A DNA stretch of 64,000 nt from an uncultured Bacteroidales bacterium (lineage in GTDB: Bacteria; Bacteroidota; Bacteroidia; Bacteroidales; Paludibacteraceae), in assembly GCA_902766045.1 (NCBI GenBank), contig CACXCA010000058.1, positions 48,414 through 112,413 on the forward strand, given 5' to 3'. How positions within the stretch are numbered: position 1 is the first letter of the stretch; each line of letters begins with the position of its first letter. This document shows, piece after piece, positions 34,214-44,710 of this stretch. Position numbers and translations under genes: made by a program. The notes beneath the pieces were generated by a model, which saw nothing but the letters and a program-made list of their open reading frames with translations, had not been told where the DNA came from and made no database searches.

Positions 34214-35557
34214 TTATTTAGATGATAAATAATTATCTACGGCTTCAGCTGTTTTCCTACCACTTGCAATCGCACGTACAACTAAGCTGGCACCACTCTG
34301 TGCATCTCCTGCGATAAAGACGTTGTCAGCAAATTGAGCATGTTCTGGTTTCAAGAATCCCATAGCCAAAAGCACCATGTCACATTCGATAATCTCTTTC
34401 TTACCGGTTGCTTTCATGATTGGTCTTCCTCCTTCTGGATTTGGAACCCATTCTACCTCTTCTACTTCAGCACCTGTCAGGACACCATTTTTACCAATAA
34501 ACTTGTTGGTGTTTAGCAGCCATCTTCTTTCACAACCCTCTTCATGTGAGGTCGTTGTTTTAAGGATGACAGGCCAGTTAGGCCATGGTGTTGCAGGGTT
34601 TTCTCCAACTGGAGGTTTTGGCATGATTTCGATCTGTGTTACGCTAACGGCTCCTTGTCTGTGTGCCGTACCGATACAGTCGGAACCTGTATCTCCACCA
34701 CCGATTACCAAGACCTTTTTACCTTTGGCGCTTACTAGTTCACTCTCTTTGAATTTCTTACCAGCTAATATTCTGTTTTGTTGACTTAACATCTCGAGAG
34801 CCAGATATATACCTTTTAGTTCACGACCTTCTATTTTCAAATCACGAGCTGTAGGAGTACCTGTACAAATTACGTAAGCATCAAAGCCTGCTGGCAATTT
34901 TGTCTCATCTACTGATTTATTGTATTCAAACTTCACACCTTCAGCCTCCATTATCTTGATTCGGCGGTCAATGACGCTTTTAGCTAGTTTGAAGTTTGGA
35001 ATACCATAGCGAAGAAGACCTCCTGCTGCTTCGTTCTTTTCATAGACAGTTACATCATATCCTTTGTAATTAAGTTGGTTAGCTGTTGCTAATCCAGAAG
35101 GACCTGCGCCGATTACCAATACTTTCTTTCCATTACGTGTAGGATGTTCTATTGTAACATAACCTTCCAAGAAGGCACGTTCTGCAATGGCACACTCGTT
35201 TTCTCTACATGTTGTTGGCTCTCCGATGGTGAGGTTCAACACACATGCTTTCTCACAAAGGGCAGGACAGATACGTCCTGTGAATTCAGGAAAATCATTT
35301 GTCTTCCTTAGAAGTTTATAAGCTAGTTCCCAGTCTCCTTTGTATAGTGCATCTTGCCATTCAGGTTGTTTGTTGCCCAATGGACATGCCCAATGACAGA
35401 ATGGAACTCCACAATCCATGCAACGAGAGGCTTGGAGCTGTCGGTCTTTAGTATTTAGTGTCTGTTCTACCTCCGCAAAGTCGTTTATTCTCTCATGTAT
35501 TGGACGGTGACCTGCTTCTTTACGAGGAATAGTCAGAAATGCTCTAGGGTTTCCCAT
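34214..35557 (-). CDS. gltD: Glutamate synthase small subunit (NADPH-type, beta subunit)
   Basis: A 447-aa flavoprotein that passes electrons from NAD(P)H to the large subunit. It has the N-terminal cysteine motifs of two 4Fe-4S clusters (CMDCGVPFCHWACPLGN and CPALCEKACVLN), the FAD-binding GAGPSGLATANQL and the NAD(P)-binding GGGDTGSDC. The final FIAGDAQSGASLVV is typical of the family's FAD site. It lies 89 bases downstream of gltB. Confidence 0.96.
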   Translation of the reverse strand: MGNPRAFLTIPRKEAGHRPIHERINDFAEVEQTLNTKDRQLQASRCMDCGVPFCHWACPLGNKQPEWQDALYKGDWELAYKLLRKTNDFPEFTGRICPALCEKACVLNLTIGEPTTCRENECAIAERAFLEGYVTIEHPTRNGKKVLVIGAGPSGLATANQLNYKGYDVTVYEKNEAAGGLLRYGIPNFKLAKSVIDRRIKIMEAEGVKFEYNKSVDETKLPAGFDAYVICTGTPTARDLKIEGRELKGIYLALEMLSQQNRILAGKKFKESELVSAKGKKVLVIGGGDTGSDCIGTAHRQGAVSVTQIEIMPKPPVGENPATPWPNWPVILKTTTSHEEGCERRWLLNTNKFIGKNGVLTGAEVEEVEWVPNPEGGRPIMKATGKKEIIECDMVLLAMGFLKPEHAQFADNVFIAGDAQSGASLVVRAIASGRKTAEAVDNYLSSK

Positions 35558-35646
35558 AATGATCGTATGTTAGGGAGAAACGGGTAATTTCCGAAAGGGC
35601 ATTGCCCGTTTCTCAAATTCTGTTTGATAATTTACTTGATAATTGA

Positions 35647-38600
35647 TTAGTAGTCACGTTGAATATCAGCGATTTTGTCTTGTAGCTTTTTTAATTGCTC
35701 TTCTTGAAGTACACGCTTATATTCGATAGGAATAACTTGGATAAACTCATTTATGTAATGATTCCAGTCATCTAACATTGTACGGGCTAGTTTTGAGCCT
35801 GTATATACCCAGTGTTGATGGATCAAATCATGTAATTCTTTTCGATATGTTGTCTCTTCAACTAGACTGAGCTCTACCATGTCCATGTTGCAGAAATAAT
35901 CGAAGTTATGATTCTTATTCCATACATAGGCAATACCGCCTGACATACCTGCACCAAAGTTTCTTCCAGTTGTACCTAGGACGACTACTCGTCCACCTGT
36001 CATATATTCACAGCAGTGATCGCCTGCTCCTTCAATAACAGCAATGGCTCCAGAGTTTCGAACGCCAAAACGTTCTCCTACACAACCATTTACGTAAAGT
36101 TCACCTGTCGTAGCACCATATAGTCCCGTATTTCCTGCGATGATGTTATTCTCTGCTACGAAGTTGCTTCGTACAGGTGGTATGATAATGATACGACCAC
36201 CACTTAATCCCTTGGCAAAATAATCGTTGGTTTCTCCTTCTATCTTGAAGTTGATACCCTTTGTTAAAAAGGCACCGAAACTTTGTCCTGCAGATCCTTT
36301 GAACTTAACATTGATGGTAGAGTCTGGTAATCCGTTCTCACCATACTTAGATGCAATAAGTCCTGAAAGCATCGTACCACAAGCACGATCGGTATTCTGT
36401 ATCGTATAATCTAAGGAGATCTCCTGCTGATTCTCGATGGCTGCTTTGGCTTGCTCAATGATGCTTAAGTCTTTTACATCGTTTACTTTTGTGAATGGAC
36501 GACCATCATAATGGAGTTCGCCATTGCCTTTCGCAAGCAGACGAGAGAAATCGAGTGTGGATGCTTTCGTATCCTTATCTGTAGCCTTTGGTATTATCAG
36601 TTCTGTATGACCAATGATGTCATTCAAGTTCTTATAACCCATCTCTGCCAGATACTCTCTTACTTCCTGAGCAAGGAATCTGAAATAGTTTACAATGTAT
36701 TCAGAGTGACCACGGAAACGTTTACGTAAAACAGGATCCTGTGTGGCAACACCTACTGGACATGTATTGGTATTACATTTACGCATCATGACACAACCCA
36801 AAAGGATCAGTGGTAATGTACCAAAGCTGAATTCATCTGCTCCTAACATAGCCATCAGGATGACATCCCTACCTGTCTTAAGTTGTCCGTCTGTCTGAAG
36901 ACGTACCTGAGCACGAAGTCCGTTCAGTGTCAATGTCTGTTGTGTCTCAGACAAACCGATTTCTGGTGAGATACCTGCGAAACGCATAGATGAAGCAGGA
37001 GAAGCACCTGTACCACCTTCAGCACCTGAGATAACGATCAAGTCAGCTTTCGCCTTTGCTACACCAGCAGCAATGGTTCCTACACCACTTTCAGCAACTA
37101 ATTTGACAGATACGGCTGCTGTTGGATTGATGTTCTTCAAGTCAAAAATCAACTGTGCCAGATCCTCAATTGAATAGATATCGTGGTGAGGTGGAGGTGA
37201 GATCAGTGAGATGCCAGGGATTGAATTACGAGTCTTGGCAATGATCTCATTTACTTTAAATCCTGGTAATTGACCACCTTCACCTGGTTTAGCTCCTTGA
37301 GCTACTTTGATCTGAAGTTCTTCTGCATTAACCAGATACTCAGCAGTGACACCAAAACGACCAGAAGCAATCTGTTTAGTCTTAGAACTTAAAGAGATAC
37401 CATCCTCGGTAGTTTTATGATAACGGACGTTGTCTTCTCCACCTTCACCTGTATTGCTTCGTGAACCTAGTTTGTTCATGGCAATAGCGATGGCTTCATG
37501 AGCCTCTTCTGAAAGAGCTCCGAATGACATAGCACCTGTTACAAAATGCTTCACAATACTTTCAACTGATTCTACTTCGTCTATCGAAATAGGTTTAGCT
37601 GCTTTTTTGTAGTCGAAGAAGTCACGGATGAAGATAGGTTTCTCTTTGAAATCTACTAGTTTAGTGAAGTCTTTGTATTTCTTATAGTCGTTTGTACGTG
37701 TAGCAATCTGCAATGTTGCGATGGTTTCAGGATTCCAAGCATGAGCTATTCCGTCTTTTCGGTAAGCGAACTGACCGTTATTTGGAAGTAGATCGGTAAT
37801 CTCAGCAGGTCCGTATGCCTCATTATGTAGTTTGATAGCATCGTCAGCCAAATGCTTTAATCCTACACCACCGATTGTAGAGATTTCTGTACCGAAGTAT
37901 GTCTTCAATAGATCCTCGCTAAGACCGATGCTTTCGAATATCTTAGCACCACGATAAGAACGGATGGTAGAGATACCCATTTTAGACATGATCTTGAATA
38001 ATCCCTTACATACTGCTTTGATATAATTTTGTTCAGCAGTAGGGTAATCCTCTTGGATCTTTCCTTTCTTTACTAAATCATCAATAACTGCGAAGGTCAT
38101 GTATGGACAGATGGCAGAAGCACCATATCCTAGAAGCAATGCAGCATGCATCACTTCACGAATCTCTCCAGACTCTACGATTAAGGCTGTTTGAACACGC
38201 TTTCCAGCATTGATCAAGTAATGATGAACAGCACTGACAGCCAAAAGAGATGGAATGGCTGCATGATTTCTATCAATATCCTTATCGCTTAGGATGATAT
38301 AGTTGATTCCCTTATCAACAGATTCTTCTGCTTTCTTACATAAGACGTCTATCGCTGTCTTCAATCCCATCTCTTTTGCTTCCATGTCAAAGGAGAGCGG
38401 AAGTTTAACTGTGTTAAATCCTTTGTAGCGTATGTTGCAAAGAATATCCAGTTGAGTATTGGTTAAGACAGGATGAGGTAAACGTACCATCTTACAGTTA
38501 TTCTCATCAGGCGTTAGGATGTTGCTACCTACAGCACCGATGTATTCGGTCAATGACATTACCAAGTCCTCACGAATAGGGTCGATGGCAGGGTTGGTTA

Positions 38601-40116
38601 CCTGAGCGAACTGCTGACGGAAGTAGTTGAAGAAGATCTGTGGACGGTCTGATATGACAGCCAGTGGCGTGTCATTTCCCATAGAAGCTACAGGTTCAGA
38701 ACCAGTGGTACACATTGGAACAATGGTTTTGTCAATATCCTCTTGACCGAAACCAAAGTTGATAAGTTTACGATTATAGTCCTCAACGTTGTTAGCAATC
38801 TTTCTACCGCTCTTCAGTTTCTCTAACTGGATTCGGTTGGTACTTAACCATTGTTTATATGGATGTTCAGAAGCCAATTGAGCTTTCAAATCACCATCAT
38901 AATAAATTTTACCTTCCTGTGTATCAATCAATAAAATCTTACCAGGTTGAAGGCGACCTTTCTGTTTGATTTGAGAAGGGTCAAAATCCATCACTCCCAC
39001 TTCGGATGCTACTAGCATCATATCGTTGTTGGTGATGAGATAACGAGAAGGACGAAGTCCGTTACGGTCAAGCATTCCACCGGCATAGCGTCCGTCGCTG
39101 AACAAGAGTGCAGCAGGACCGTCCCATGGTTCCATTAAGATGGAGTGGTATTCATAGAATGCTTTTAGATCGTCGCTTATTGGGTTTTTATCGTTGAATG
39201 ATTCAGGAACTAATACAGCCATTGCGTGAGGCAGGCTCATTCCTGACATGATAAAGAATTCGAATACATTATCAAGAGAAGCTGAGTCACTCATATCAGG
39301 TTGAATGATTGGAGAGATCTCCTTCACGTCACCTAATATTTCAGAAGAAAGGACACTTTCTCTGGCTTTCATCCAGTTACGATTTCCACGGATGGTGTTG
39401 ATCTCTCCGTTATGACATACATAGCGGAATGGTTGAGCAAGACGCCATGAAGGGAATGTATTGGTACTGAAACGTGAGTGAACTAAAGCTAGTCCGCTGG
39501 TGAAATAATTATTATTTAAGTCAGGGAAATATCTACGTAATTGTCCGCTGGTAAGCATTCCTTTGTAGATGATGTTCTGACTGCTAAGAGAACAGATGTA
39601 GAAATCTTTATCTGTGACACGATTTTCTATTTTCTTTCTAATCTTATACAATATTCTGTCGAGAGAAGGTACCATGTTATCAGGGATACCTGTGACGAAT
39701 AGTTGTTTGATGTCTGGCTCTACTTCACGGGCACCCACCCCGAGAACCTCGGGGTTAGTGGGTACCGTGCGTAGATGCATTAAAGTAAGTCCTTCTTTTT
39801 CTATTTCTTCAATAACAATGGAGAGAATGTCATTTTGTCTCTTGCTATCTTTTGGCAAGAAGATAAGACCTGTTCCGTAGTGACCTTTTTCAGGTACTGG
39901 AATACCTTGTAAAAGGATAAACTCATGAGGAATCTGTACGAGGATACCTGCTCCGTCACCTGTCTTGTCACGAGTCTCAGCACCTCGGTGCTCCATGTGT
40001 TCGAGCACCTTTAGTGCGTTGTCAACCAACTCATGACTCTTCCCTCCGTGTATATTAACTACCATGCCTACACCGCAGGCATCGTGTTCGTAATCTGTGC
40101 TATATAAACTTTTCAT
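35647..40116 (-). CDS. gltB: Glutamate synthase large subunit
   Basis: A 1,489-aa enzyme: glutamine plus 2-oxoglutarate give two glutamates. It begins with a 13-residue propeptide before Cys14 (YEHDACGVGMV), the catalytic N-terminal cysteine of class II amidotransferases. The central and FMN domains contain GSRSNTGEGGED, KPGEGGQLPG and ISGAEGGTGASPASSM. The 3Fe-4S region is MRKCNTNTCPVGVATQDP, and the C-terminal beta-helix has repeated GxxxG units. The gene starts 6 bases after glnN. An unusually strong hairpin lies within codons near residue 120 (39726-39769). Confidence 0.97.
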   Translation of the reverse strand: MKSLYSTDYEHDACGVGMVVNIHGGKSHELVDNALKVLEHMEHRGAETRDKTGDGAGILVQIPHEFILLQGIPVPEKGHYGTGLIFLPKDSKRQNDILSIVIEEIEKEGLTLMHLRTVPTNPEVLGVGAREVEPDIKQLFVTGIPDNMVPSLDRILYKIRKKIENRVTDKDFYICSLSSQNIIYKGMLTSGQLRRYFPDLNNNYFTSGLALVHSRFSTNTFPSWRLAQPFRYVCHNGEINTIRGNRNWMKARESVLSSEILGDVKEISPIIQPDMSDSASLDNVFEFFIMSGMSLPHAMAVLVPESFNDKNPISDDLKAFYEYHSILMEPWDGPAALLFSDGRYAGGMLDRNGLRPSRYLITNNDMMLVASEVGVMDFDPSQIKQKGRLQPGKILLIDTQEGKIYYDGDLKAQLASEHPYKQWLSTNRIQLEKLKSGRKIANNVEDYNRKLINFGFGQEDIDKTIVPMCTTGSEPVASMGNDTPLAVISDRPQIFFNYFRQQFAQVTNPAIDPIREDLVMSLTEYIGAVGSNILTPDENNCKMVRLPHPVLTNTQLDILCNIRYKGFNTVKLPLSFDMEAKEMGLKTAIDVLCKKAEESVDKGINYIILSDKDIDRNHAAIPSLLAVSAVHHYLINAGKRVQTALIVESGEIREVMHAALLLGYGASAICPYMTFAVIDDLVKKGKIQEDYPTAEQNYIKAVCKGLFKIMSKMGISTIRSYRGAKIFESIGLSEDLLKTYFGTEISTIGGVGLKHLADDAIKLHNEAYGPAEITDLLPNNGQFAYRKDGIAHAWNPETIATLQIATRTNDYKKYKDFTKLVDFKEKPIFIRDFFDYKKAAKPISIDEVESVESIVKHFVTGAMSFGALSEEAHEAIAIAMNKLGSRSNTGEGGEDNVRYHKTTEDGISLSSKTKQIASGRFGVTAEYLVNAEELQIKVAQGAKPGEGGQLPGFKVNEIIAKTRNSIPGISLISPPPHHDIYSIEDLAQLIFDLKNINPTAAVSVKLVAESGVGTIAAGVAKAKADLIVISGAEGGTGASPASSMRFAGISPEIGLSETQQTLTLNGLRAQVRLQTDGQLKTGRDVILMAMLGADEFSFGTLPLILLGCVMMRKCNTNTCPVGVATQDPVLRKRFRGHSEYIVNYFRFLAQEVREYLAEMGYKNLNDIIGHTELIIPKATDKDTKASTLDFSRLLAKGNGELHYDGRPFTKVNDVKDLSIIEQAKAAIENQQEISLDYTIQNTDRACGTMLSGLIASKYGENGLPDSTINVKFKGSAGQSFGAFLTKGINFKIEGETNDYFAKGLSGGRIIIIPPVRSNFVAENNIIAGNTGLYGATTGELYVNGCVGERFGVRNSGAIAVIEGAGDHCCEYMTGGRVVVLGTTGRNFGAGMSGGIAYVWNKNHNFDYFCNMDMVELSLVEETTYRKELHDLIHQHWVYTGSKLARTMLDDWNHYINEFIQVIPIEYKRVLQEEQLKKLQDKIADIQRDY
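39726..39769. repeat. Strong multi-arm hairpin inside gltB
   Basis: Nested arms: CACGG (39726-39730) with CCGTG (39765-39769), ACCCAC (39733-39738) with GTGGGT (39758-39763), and CCCGAG (39739-39744) with CTCGGG (39748-39753), loop AAC. It encodes VPTNPEVLGVGAR using C/G-ending codons (CCC, GAG, CTC, GGG) unlike the surrounding sequence. Confidence 0.7.
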
Positions 40117-40122
40117 AAACTA

Positions 40123-42312
40123 TTAACGAATGAATAAAAGTTCCCTGTATTTTGGTAATGGCCAAGCTTCATCATCAACGATTGTTTCAAGCTTATCGAC
40201 ATGATAACGAATAGCTTCAAGCAATGGAGCAACAGTATCGTGATAAGCAATTGCCTTTTCACGTTCGCTTTCAATCTTATTAGCGACCTTACGTGCTTCA
40301 ACCATCTTCTCTACGTTTTCGATGATGAATGATTCATGCTCTGAAATCATCTCGATGATATAGAGGTTCTCTTTACTGATCTTGTGAGCTTTGTCACCAG
40401 CGAAGATACCCATTACCTTGTGTACGTTGTCAATCAACATACTTTGGTATTTAGTAACTACAGGGATGATGTGATTCAAACATAAATCACCAAATATGCG
40501 GCTCTCTATCTGGATCTTCTTAGTGTAAGTCTCCCACTTAATTTCGTTACGAGCTTCCAATTCGAAGTGAGTCATTACCTTTGTCTTTTCAAACATCTTT
40601 ATACTTGACTCTTTCAAGTAGTTGTCGAAGATAAGAGGAGCACTTGTCTCGCAGTCTAATCCTCTCTTTGCAGCCTCTGCTTTCCACTCATCAGAGTAAC
40701 CGTTTCCGTTGAAGATAATAGGACGGATGTACTTGATATCCTCACGAACGATTTTTAAGATAGCTGTCTCTTTTGCTTCACCACCTTTAATGAGGGCATC
40801 CACACGCTCTTTGAAATCGATAAGAGCTTCAGCTACAGCTGAGTTGAGTGTCAACATTGCACTTGCACAGTTAGCTTCTGATCCTACAGCACGGAACTCA
40901 AATCTGTTACCTGTGAAAGCAAAAGGAGAAGTACGGTTTCTATCTGTATTATCAATCAATAACTCTGGAATAGATGGAAGATCTATCTTGAATGATTTCT
41001 TTCCGACAACTGTAAGAGCATCTACGTCAGCCTTTTCAACATGATCCAACAAATCGGTCACAGTCTTGCCAAGGAAAGATGAAATGATTGCTGGAGGTGC
41101 CTCGTTAGCTCCTAATCTGTGAGCGTTGGTAGCTGACATGATAGAGCCTTTCAACAATCCATTGTGATTATATACTGCTTTTAATGTCTCAACAATGAAG
41201 GTTACGAAACGTAGGTTATCAAGAGATGTCTTTCCAGGAGCATGCAATAAGATACCTGTATCAGTTGAAAGAGACCAGTTGTTATGTTTTCCTGAACCGT
41301 TGATACCTTTGAATGGTTTCTCATGTAACAAGCATCTGAAACCATGTTTACGAGCTACACGTTTCATGATTGACATCATCAACATGTTGTGGTCAACAGC
41401 AAGGTTTGTCTCTTCGAAGATTGGAGCCAACTCAAACTGGTTAGGAGCCACCTCATTGTGTCTTGTCTTACAAGGGATTCCTAATTCAAGAGCCTGGATC
41501 TCAATATCTTTCATGAACTCCTCTACACGAGCAGGGATGCTACCGAAATAGTGGTCATCCATCTGTTGGTTCTTTGCAGAGTCATGACCCATAAGAGTAC
41601 GACCTGTCATAACCAAGTCCGGACGAGCAGCATATAGAGATTCATCAACCAAGAAATACTCCTGTTCCCAACCTAGGTTACTAACAACTTTCTTTACTTC
41701 TGGGTTGAAATATTTAACAACTGCTGTAGCTGCTTTATCTACAGCGTAAAGAGCTTTCTTCAAAGGTACTTTATAGTCTAGCGCTTCACCTGTATATGAG
41801 ATGAAAATCGTAGGGATCATCAATGTGTCACCGATGACAAATACTGGAGATGTTGGATCCCATGCAGTATATCCACGAGCTTCGAATGTACTACGGATAC
41901 CACCATTAGGGAATGAGCTAGCATCAGGTTCTTGCTGAACAAGAAGTTTACCTTCGAACTCTTCTACCATTCCACCTTTCCAATCATGCTCTACGAATCC
42001 ATCGTGTTTCTCGGCAGTGCCTTCGGTCAATGGCTGAAACCAGTGAGTGTAGTGAGTAACTCCCAATTCCATTGCCCATTTCTTCATACCTTCAGCAACT
42101 TCATCAGCAATGACGCGGTCAAAAGGAGCGCCATTATCGATTACATCGCACATTTTTTTGTACACCTTTGCAGGAAGGTACTTGAACATTTTCTGCTTGT
42201 TGAATACATATTTACCAAAGTATTCACTCGGACGCTCTTTCGGCGCTTCCACCATTACTGGGCGACGTTTAAATGCTTCGTCCACCACTTGAAGTCTAAG
42301 TTTTGCTGCCAT
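40123..42312 (-). CDS. glnN: Glutamine synthetase type III
   Basis: A 729-aa GSIII, the large dodecameric glutamine synthetase first described in Bacteroides fragilis. It forms glutamine from glutamate, ammonia and ATP. It has the GSIII N-terminal extension (VVDEAFKRRPVMVEAP, EYFGKYVFNKQKMF), the metal-site region GSGKHNNWSLST and NRTSPFAFTGNRFEFRAVGS. It is much longer than GSI and lacks its adenylylation loop. It lies between dapL (54 bases) and gltB (6 bases), giving a full ammonia-assimilation (GS-GOGAT) transcript. Confidence 0.97.
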   Translation of the reverse strand: MAAKLRLQVVDEAFKRRPVMVEAPKERPSEYFGKYVFNKQKMFKYLPAKVYKKMCDVIDNGAPFDRVIADEVAEGMKKWAMELGVTHYTHWFQPLTEGTAEKHDGFVEHDWKGGMVEEFEGKLLVQQEPDASSFPNGGIRSTFEARGYTAWDPTSPVFVIGDTLMIPTIFISYTGEALDYKVPLKKALYAVDKAATAVVKYFNPEVKKVVSNLGWEQEYFLVDESLYAARPDLVMTGRTLMGHDSAKNQQMDDHYFGSIPARVEEFMKDIEIQALELGIPCKTRHNEVAPNQFELAPIFEETNLAVDHNMLMMSIMKRVARKHGFRCLLHEKPFKGINGSGKHNNWSLSTDTGILLHAPGKTSLDNLRFVTFIVETLKAVYNHNGLLKGSIMSATNAHRLGANEAPPAIISSFLGKTVTDLLDHVEKADVDALTVVGKKSFKIDLPSIPELLIDNTDRNRTSPFAFTGNRFEFRAVGSEANCASAMLTLNSAVAEALIDFKERVDALIKGGEAKETAILKIVREDIKYIRPIIFNGNGYSDEWKAEAAKRGLDCETSAPLIFDNYLKESSIKMFEKTKVMTHFELEARNEIKWETYTKKIQIESRIFGDLCLNHIIPVVTKYQSMLIDNVHKVMGIFAGDKAHKISKENLYIIEMISEHESFIIENVEKMVEARKVANKIESEREKAIAYHDTVAPLLEAIRYHVDKLETIVDDEAWPLPKYRELLFIR

Positions 42313-42366
42313 AACAATTAGTTTTAAATGTTTGACTATATGTTGTTTATTTGTTTCTTGTTTAAA

Positions 42367-43560
42367 TTAGAGAAGATCCTTTACTGCTTTTATTCTTTCT
42401 AATGCTTCGATGCAATCTTCTCGTTTTCCAAAAGCAGTGAATCTGAAATAACCTTCTCCTGCGGCCCCAAATCCAACGCCTGGGGTTCCGACTACATTCG
42501 CCAGTGTGAGTAGTTTATCAAAGAATGACCATGAACTGCTTACACCTTCCTGGGCTACTTCAGGCACCTTTATCCATATATAAGGAGCATTTACTCCGCC
42601 ATATACATCAAATCCCATAGATGCGAATGTTTCTCTCATCAGGCGGGCATTCTCCATATAATACTGGATTGTTTTCTTCACCTGCTTTTTTCCTTCCTCA
42701 GAATAGATTGCTTCGGCTGCTCTTTGCTGAATGTAGGAAGTACCATTGAACTTGGTGGTCTGTCTTCTCAACCACAGAGATCTTAATGTATCCAACTCCT
42801 TTGGTACAATGGTATATCCACATCTCACACCGGTGAAACCAGCCGTTTTGCTATATGAATGAAATTCGATGGCACATTTTTTAGCACCTTCTATCTCATA
42901 TATTGAATGAGGAATATTCTCTTCCTGAATATAAGCTTCATAAGCAGCATCATATAAGATGATGGCCTGATTAGCTAATGCGTAATCCACCCATTTCTTT
43001 AGTTGATCACGTGTAATCACTGTTCCTGTAGGGTTATTAGGATAACAGAGATAAATGATATCTACGTGTTCTTTTGGCAAGGCGGCAACAAAGTTGTTTT
43101 CAGCATTGCACGGACTATAGATGATTTTTCTGCCTGCCATTGTGTTACTATCCATATATACAGGATATACAGGATCGGTAAGACAGACGATGTTGTCTGT
43201 AGAGAAAATATCACCAATATTACCCGTATCACTTTTGGCACCATCATTGACAAAGACCTCATCTATGTTTATATTTATACCTCGTTTGATAAAATCGTTT
43301 TCAGCTATTGCCTTTCGTAGAAAATCATATCCCTGTTCAGGTCCATATCCACGGAAAGTGGATTCAGTTGACAATTCATCTACGGCTTTATGCATGGCTT
43401 CAATGACTGCAGGGGCTAATGGTTGAGTTACATCACCAATACCCAGACGAATGATCTTTTTATCAGGATTTGCCTCCTTGTAGGCATTTACCTTCTTCGC
43501 AATAGTAGAAAAAAGGTAAGATGACTCAAGTTTTAAAAAATTTTCGTTTATTGTAGCCAT
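42367..43560 (-). CDS. dapL: LL-diaminopimelate aminotransferase
   Basis: A 397-aa fold-type I PLP enzyme making LL-diaminopimelate directly from tetrahydrodipicolinate and glutamate. The start [20 protein letters not shown] and [16 protein letters not shown] are diagnostic of DapL rather than other aminotransferases. [12 protein letters not shown] and the PLP-lysine region [18 protein letters not shown] are present. It is slightly shorter than the usual 410 aa, without missing motifs. It begins 7 bases after dapF, and its use of glutamate links lysine/cell-wall synthesis to the following glnN-gltBD genes. Confidence 0.95.
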   Translation of the reverse strand: MATINENFLKLESSYLFSTIAKKVNAYKEANPDKKIIRLGIGDVTQPLAPAVIEAMHKAVDELSTESTFRGYGPEQGYDFLRKAIAENDFIKRGININIDEVFVNDGAKSDTGNIGDIFSTDNIVCLTDPVYPVYMDSNTMAGRKIIYSPCNAENNFVAALPKEHVDIIYLCYPNNPTGTVITRDQLKKWVDYALANQAIILYDAAYEAYIQEENIPHSIYEIEGAKKCAIEFHSYSKTAGFTGVRCGYTIVPKELDTLRSLWLRRQTTKFNGTSYIQQRAAEAIYSEEGKKQVKKTIQYYMENARLMRETFASMGFDVYGGVNAPYIWIKVPEVAQEGVSSSWSFFDKLLTLANVVGTPGVGFGAAGEGYFRFTAFGKREDCIEALERIKAVKDLL

Positions 43561-43567
43561 AATTCTT

Positions 43568-44368
43568 TTATTGATTGATTTTTACTACGCCTTCAAATAC
43601 TGTTTCTGCCGGACCTGTCATATAGATATGATTGTCATTCTCATCCCATCTGATATGAAGTGTTCCACCATCCATCTGAACATCACTCTCTCGACCACAA
43701 CGACCTGTAAGAAATGCAGCTACAGCTGTTGCACAAGCTCCTGTTCCGCACGCAAGCGTGATACCGCTACCTCTTTCCCATACTCTCATCCGAATGGTGT
43801 TGTCGGATACTACTTGAGCATATTCGATGTTGCATTTGTTTGGGAAGGCACTGTGACATTCCAAAACAGAACCGTTTGCTGTAAGATCGACCTCCATTAC
43901 GTTCTCCACAAACTGTACGAAGTGAGGATTGCCCATCGAAACAAATGTGCCATTGTGTTGATCAATAGTCAATGGCTTGTATTCTAATGGAGTCCCCATG
44001 TCAACTGTTGCACTGTGGACAATGCCATTTTCATCGTCGTGGAGTTGAATGGTCTTGATGCCAGATAACGTATCAAATGTAACGCTACTTTTTTGGGTCA
44101 ACTGATGGTCTCTGACAAACTTTCCACAACAACGAACACCGTTTCCACACATCATTGCTTCACTTCCATCATTGTTAAAGATTCTCATGGAGAAATCAGC
44201 AATATCACTTTTGCCGATTAAGATAAGTCCATCACTACCGATGCCGAAATGTTGTTTACTTAGACCCCTGCTAACTGTAGCGGGATCATTTATTGGATAT
44301 TGGGGAGTATATACATATATGTAATCGTTTCCCGCACCATGCATTTTTGTAAACTTAATTTCTGTCAT
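43568..44368 (-). CDS. dapF: Diaminopimelate epimerase
   Basis: A 266-aa PLP-independent racemase converting LL- to meso-diaminopimelate for peptidoglycan and lysine. Both catalytic cysteines are visible: [13 protein letters not shown] (first) and [13 protein letters not shown] (second). The start [12 protein letters not shown] is typical. It is the first gene of the dapF-dapL-glnN-gltB-gltD-asnB series, behind a consensus promoter. Confidence 0.96.
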   Translation of the reverse strand: MTEIKFTKMHGAGNDYIYVYTPQYPINDPATVSRGLSKQHFGIGSDGLILIGKSDIADFSMRIFNNDGSEAMMCGNGVRCCGKFVRDHQLTQKSSVTFDTLSGIKTIQLHDDENGIVHSATVDMGTPLEYKPLTIDQHNGTFVSMGNPHFVQFVENVMEVDLTANGSVLECHSAFPNKCNIEYAQVVSDNTIRMRVWERGSGITLACGTGACATAVAAFLTGRCGRESDVQMDGGTLHIRWDENDNHIYMTGPAETVFEGVVKINQ

Positions 44369-44408
44369 CTTAAAACCTTATTTTGTAACAAAATGTTATT
44401 TGATGAGG

Positions 44409-44439
44409 CAAAAATAAAACAATTTGTCAAAACTGCAAA
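44409..44439 (-). promoter_or_regulatory. Promoter of the dapF-dapL-glnN-gltBD-asnB operon
   Basis: On the minus strand TTTG (44436-44439), a 19-base spacer and TATTTTTG (44409-44416) match the consensus; the -7 box is 40 bases from the dapF ATG. Between this and the plus-strand promoter (44652) nothing else was recognised. Confidence 0.75.
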
Positions 44440-44651
44440 ATTTAGGTTTACTTTTTTTCGTGTTTTTCTAATTTTTCTTTTAAAAATGTTTTAAAAAGTT
44501 CGTTTGTAATGTCATTTTGAAAGTTTTACTGATAAAAAACGGGCATTATGTATTTTGTTGTATATCTAGAAGATAAATTGTTTCATATTATATTATAAGG
44601 TATGAAAGAATATTTTTTTACTATTTTTAGTAATAAATTAGAATCATTTTG

Positions 44652-44682
44652 TTTGTGTATATTTATATTTTAAGTAATTTTG
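44652..44682 (+). promoter_or_regulatory. Promoter of the purF-like/pyrG/carAB operon
   Basis: TTTG (44652-44655), a 19-base spacer and TAATTTTG (44675-44682), 28 bases before the ATG. It points away from the dapF promoter within the same 342-bp gap. Confidence 0.8.
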
Positions 44683-44710
44683 CAATTGAATTTAGCATTT
44701 TACTATCAAT

